Below, one piece after another: positions 20,094 through 20,684 of a stretch of DNA of 20,684 bases (positions within the stretch are counted from its first letter, which is position 1; each line of letters begins with the position of its first letter). Below the pieces are notes generated by a model. It did no database searches. It saw only the letters and a program-made list of their open reading frames with translations, and had not been told where the DNA came from. The DNA lies in IMG/VR virus record IMGVR_UViG_3300007735_000454, positions 1-20,684 of that record; one strand, written 5' to 3'. Both the position numbers and the translations under genes were made by a program. The DNA is from a virus.

Positions 20094-20101
20094 TATTTAT
20101 G
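20094..20101 (-). promoter_or_regulatory. T4 late-promoter-like box upstream of structural gene
   Basis: Minus-strand CATAAATA matches 7 of 8 bases of the T4 late promoter TATAAATA. It is 29 bases before the ATG of the 119-aa gene, leaving room for a leader of about 24 bases with the GGAG ribosome site. No sigma70 -35 box accompanies it, which fits a gp55-type late promoter. Whether this phage encodes such a factor cannot be seen here. Confidence 0.55.
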
Positions 20102-20104
20102 TTA

Positions 20105-20684
20105 TCAGTTATTCTCTGTTTTTACATAAGTTTGTGTAATAACAGGGTCAGCTATAAACTTTTCTTTACCTTTTTTAGCAGCTTTTTTAACGATTTCTGC
20201 TTTTTTTGAAACAGCTTCAGTTTTCATCTGATTTCTAATCGCAGTTTTAGCTAAATGTTTTGCAACAGACATACCAGCAGGTCTTTTACCAACAGTTACG
20301 CCAAGATTACTTTTTGGAGGGTCAGGTGTAAATGGTGGTGTTGGATTTGCTGGCATTTTTGGTTGCACAGGTTTTGATGCTTTGATTAATTTCATTGTAT
20401 CAAGTTTACGCATAAGAATACCACGTGCAATCGATGCTGTTTTTGATTCCTGCATGTTTTTATTATGATAATTTTTTAAACGATTCATCATATCTTTTCC
20501 ATGCTTCTTCTCAACTTCTGAATATGCTTTTTGTTTTGCTTCATCAGAATGTCTTATAGTTTTAGCATGTTTACCATAAGTCTTTGCATATAATGAACGA
20601 ACACTAATAGGAACTTCCATTGGGTTCTCATCAACTTCTTCTTTTACTTGTTCATACCCACGTTTTTCATATTCAGGATCAGCT
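20105..20684 (-). CDS. Partial basic phage protein, C-terminal part
   Basis: The frame is open from the window edge (about 20683) with no stop, so the ATG at 20620 is probably internal. The visible 192 residues are Lys/Ala-rich: LYAKTYGKHAKTIRHSDEAK then KAYSEVEKKHGKDMMNRLKN, a Pro-rich linker (PTPPFTPDPPKS) and a basic helical end ending KTENN. I recall similar GKHAxTIxHSDEAKQKAY segments in T4-like aquatic phages but no function. The many Lys and the linker suggest a structural or nucleic-acid-associated protein. It precedes the 119-aa structural gene. Confidence 0.65.
   Translation of the reverse strand, partial: ADPEYEKRGYEQVKEEVDENPMEVPISVRSLYAKTYGKHAKTIRHSDEAKQKAYSEVEKKHGKDMMNRLKNYHNKNMQESKTASIARGILMRKLDTMKLIKASKPVQPKMPANPTPPFTPDPPKSNLGVTVGKRPAGMSVAKHLAKTAIRNQMKTEAVSKKAEIVKKAAKKGKEKFIADPVITQTYVKTENN

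Noticed and set aside
1-20684. tRNA genes, CRISPR arrays, insertion sequences, integrase or attachment sites
   Set aside because: I looked on both strands for tRNA T-arm motifs, regularly spaced repeats, transposase or integrase motifs and terminal inverted repeats, and saw none. A tRNAscan and covariance search would settle it.

Overview
The window is a compact, AT-rich piece of a tailed-phage genome. Every gene I can support is on the minus strand, so transcription runs from high to low coordinates. Most neighbours touch or overlap (ATGA, GTGA or TAATG junctions). A T4-gp61-like primase, a class I ribonucleotide reductase pair, ThyX, a phage-borne PstS and a gene set I associate with aquatic T4-like myoviruses (cyanophages, pelagiphages and relatives) suggest a T4-like phage. 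The E. coli-like PstS, the TorF/Gcw_chp porin and the Rz/Rz1-type spanins point to a Gram-negative, probably aquatic proteobacterial host. I see no photosynthesis genes, tRNAs, integrase, transposase or CRISPR array.

Layout in the direction of transcription. (1) 20684-19706: two probable virion or morphogenesis genes, a CATAAATA late-promoter-like box and a hairpin. (2) 19643-15759: a small conserved gene and a 55-aa ORF, then a lysis and envelope block. This has an i-spanin with an o-spanin nested in another frame, lipoproteins, a GH19 endolysin, a two-TM Pro-rich protein, a 57-aa secreted peptide and a coiled-coil/TM protein. (3) 15727-8170: replication and nucleotide metabolism plus auxiliary metabolic genes. 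The order is primase, hypothetical, thyX, 2OG-Fe(II) oxygenase, nrdA, pstS, a 47-aa ORF, nrdB and a TorF-type porin, ending in a textbook intrinsic terminator at 8118-8148. (4) 8105-7710: a lone GIY-YIG/Seg-like nuclease gene just behind that terminator. (5) 7705-132: a host-takeover style region of about 25 mostly unknown small genes in units headed by near-consensus sigma70 promoters. Three of these promoters share a 13-bp element (ATCAATAACTTAC) directly upstream of the -35 box. Each unit runs into the element of the next promoter, and the last unit is one basic-protein gene with its own terminator. (6) 87-1: the start of a further small gene leaving the window.

How the parts could work together (inference): early sigma70 promoters make small host-modifying proteins. 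ThyX, NrdAB and primase feed DNA replication. PstS and the porin may support phosphate or other solute uptake in infected cells. The endolysin and spanins finish lysis. There is no stretch over 300 bases without a gene. The larger gaps hold the promoters and terminators listed. One gene (6370-6786) is strikingly GC-rich and looks recently acquired.
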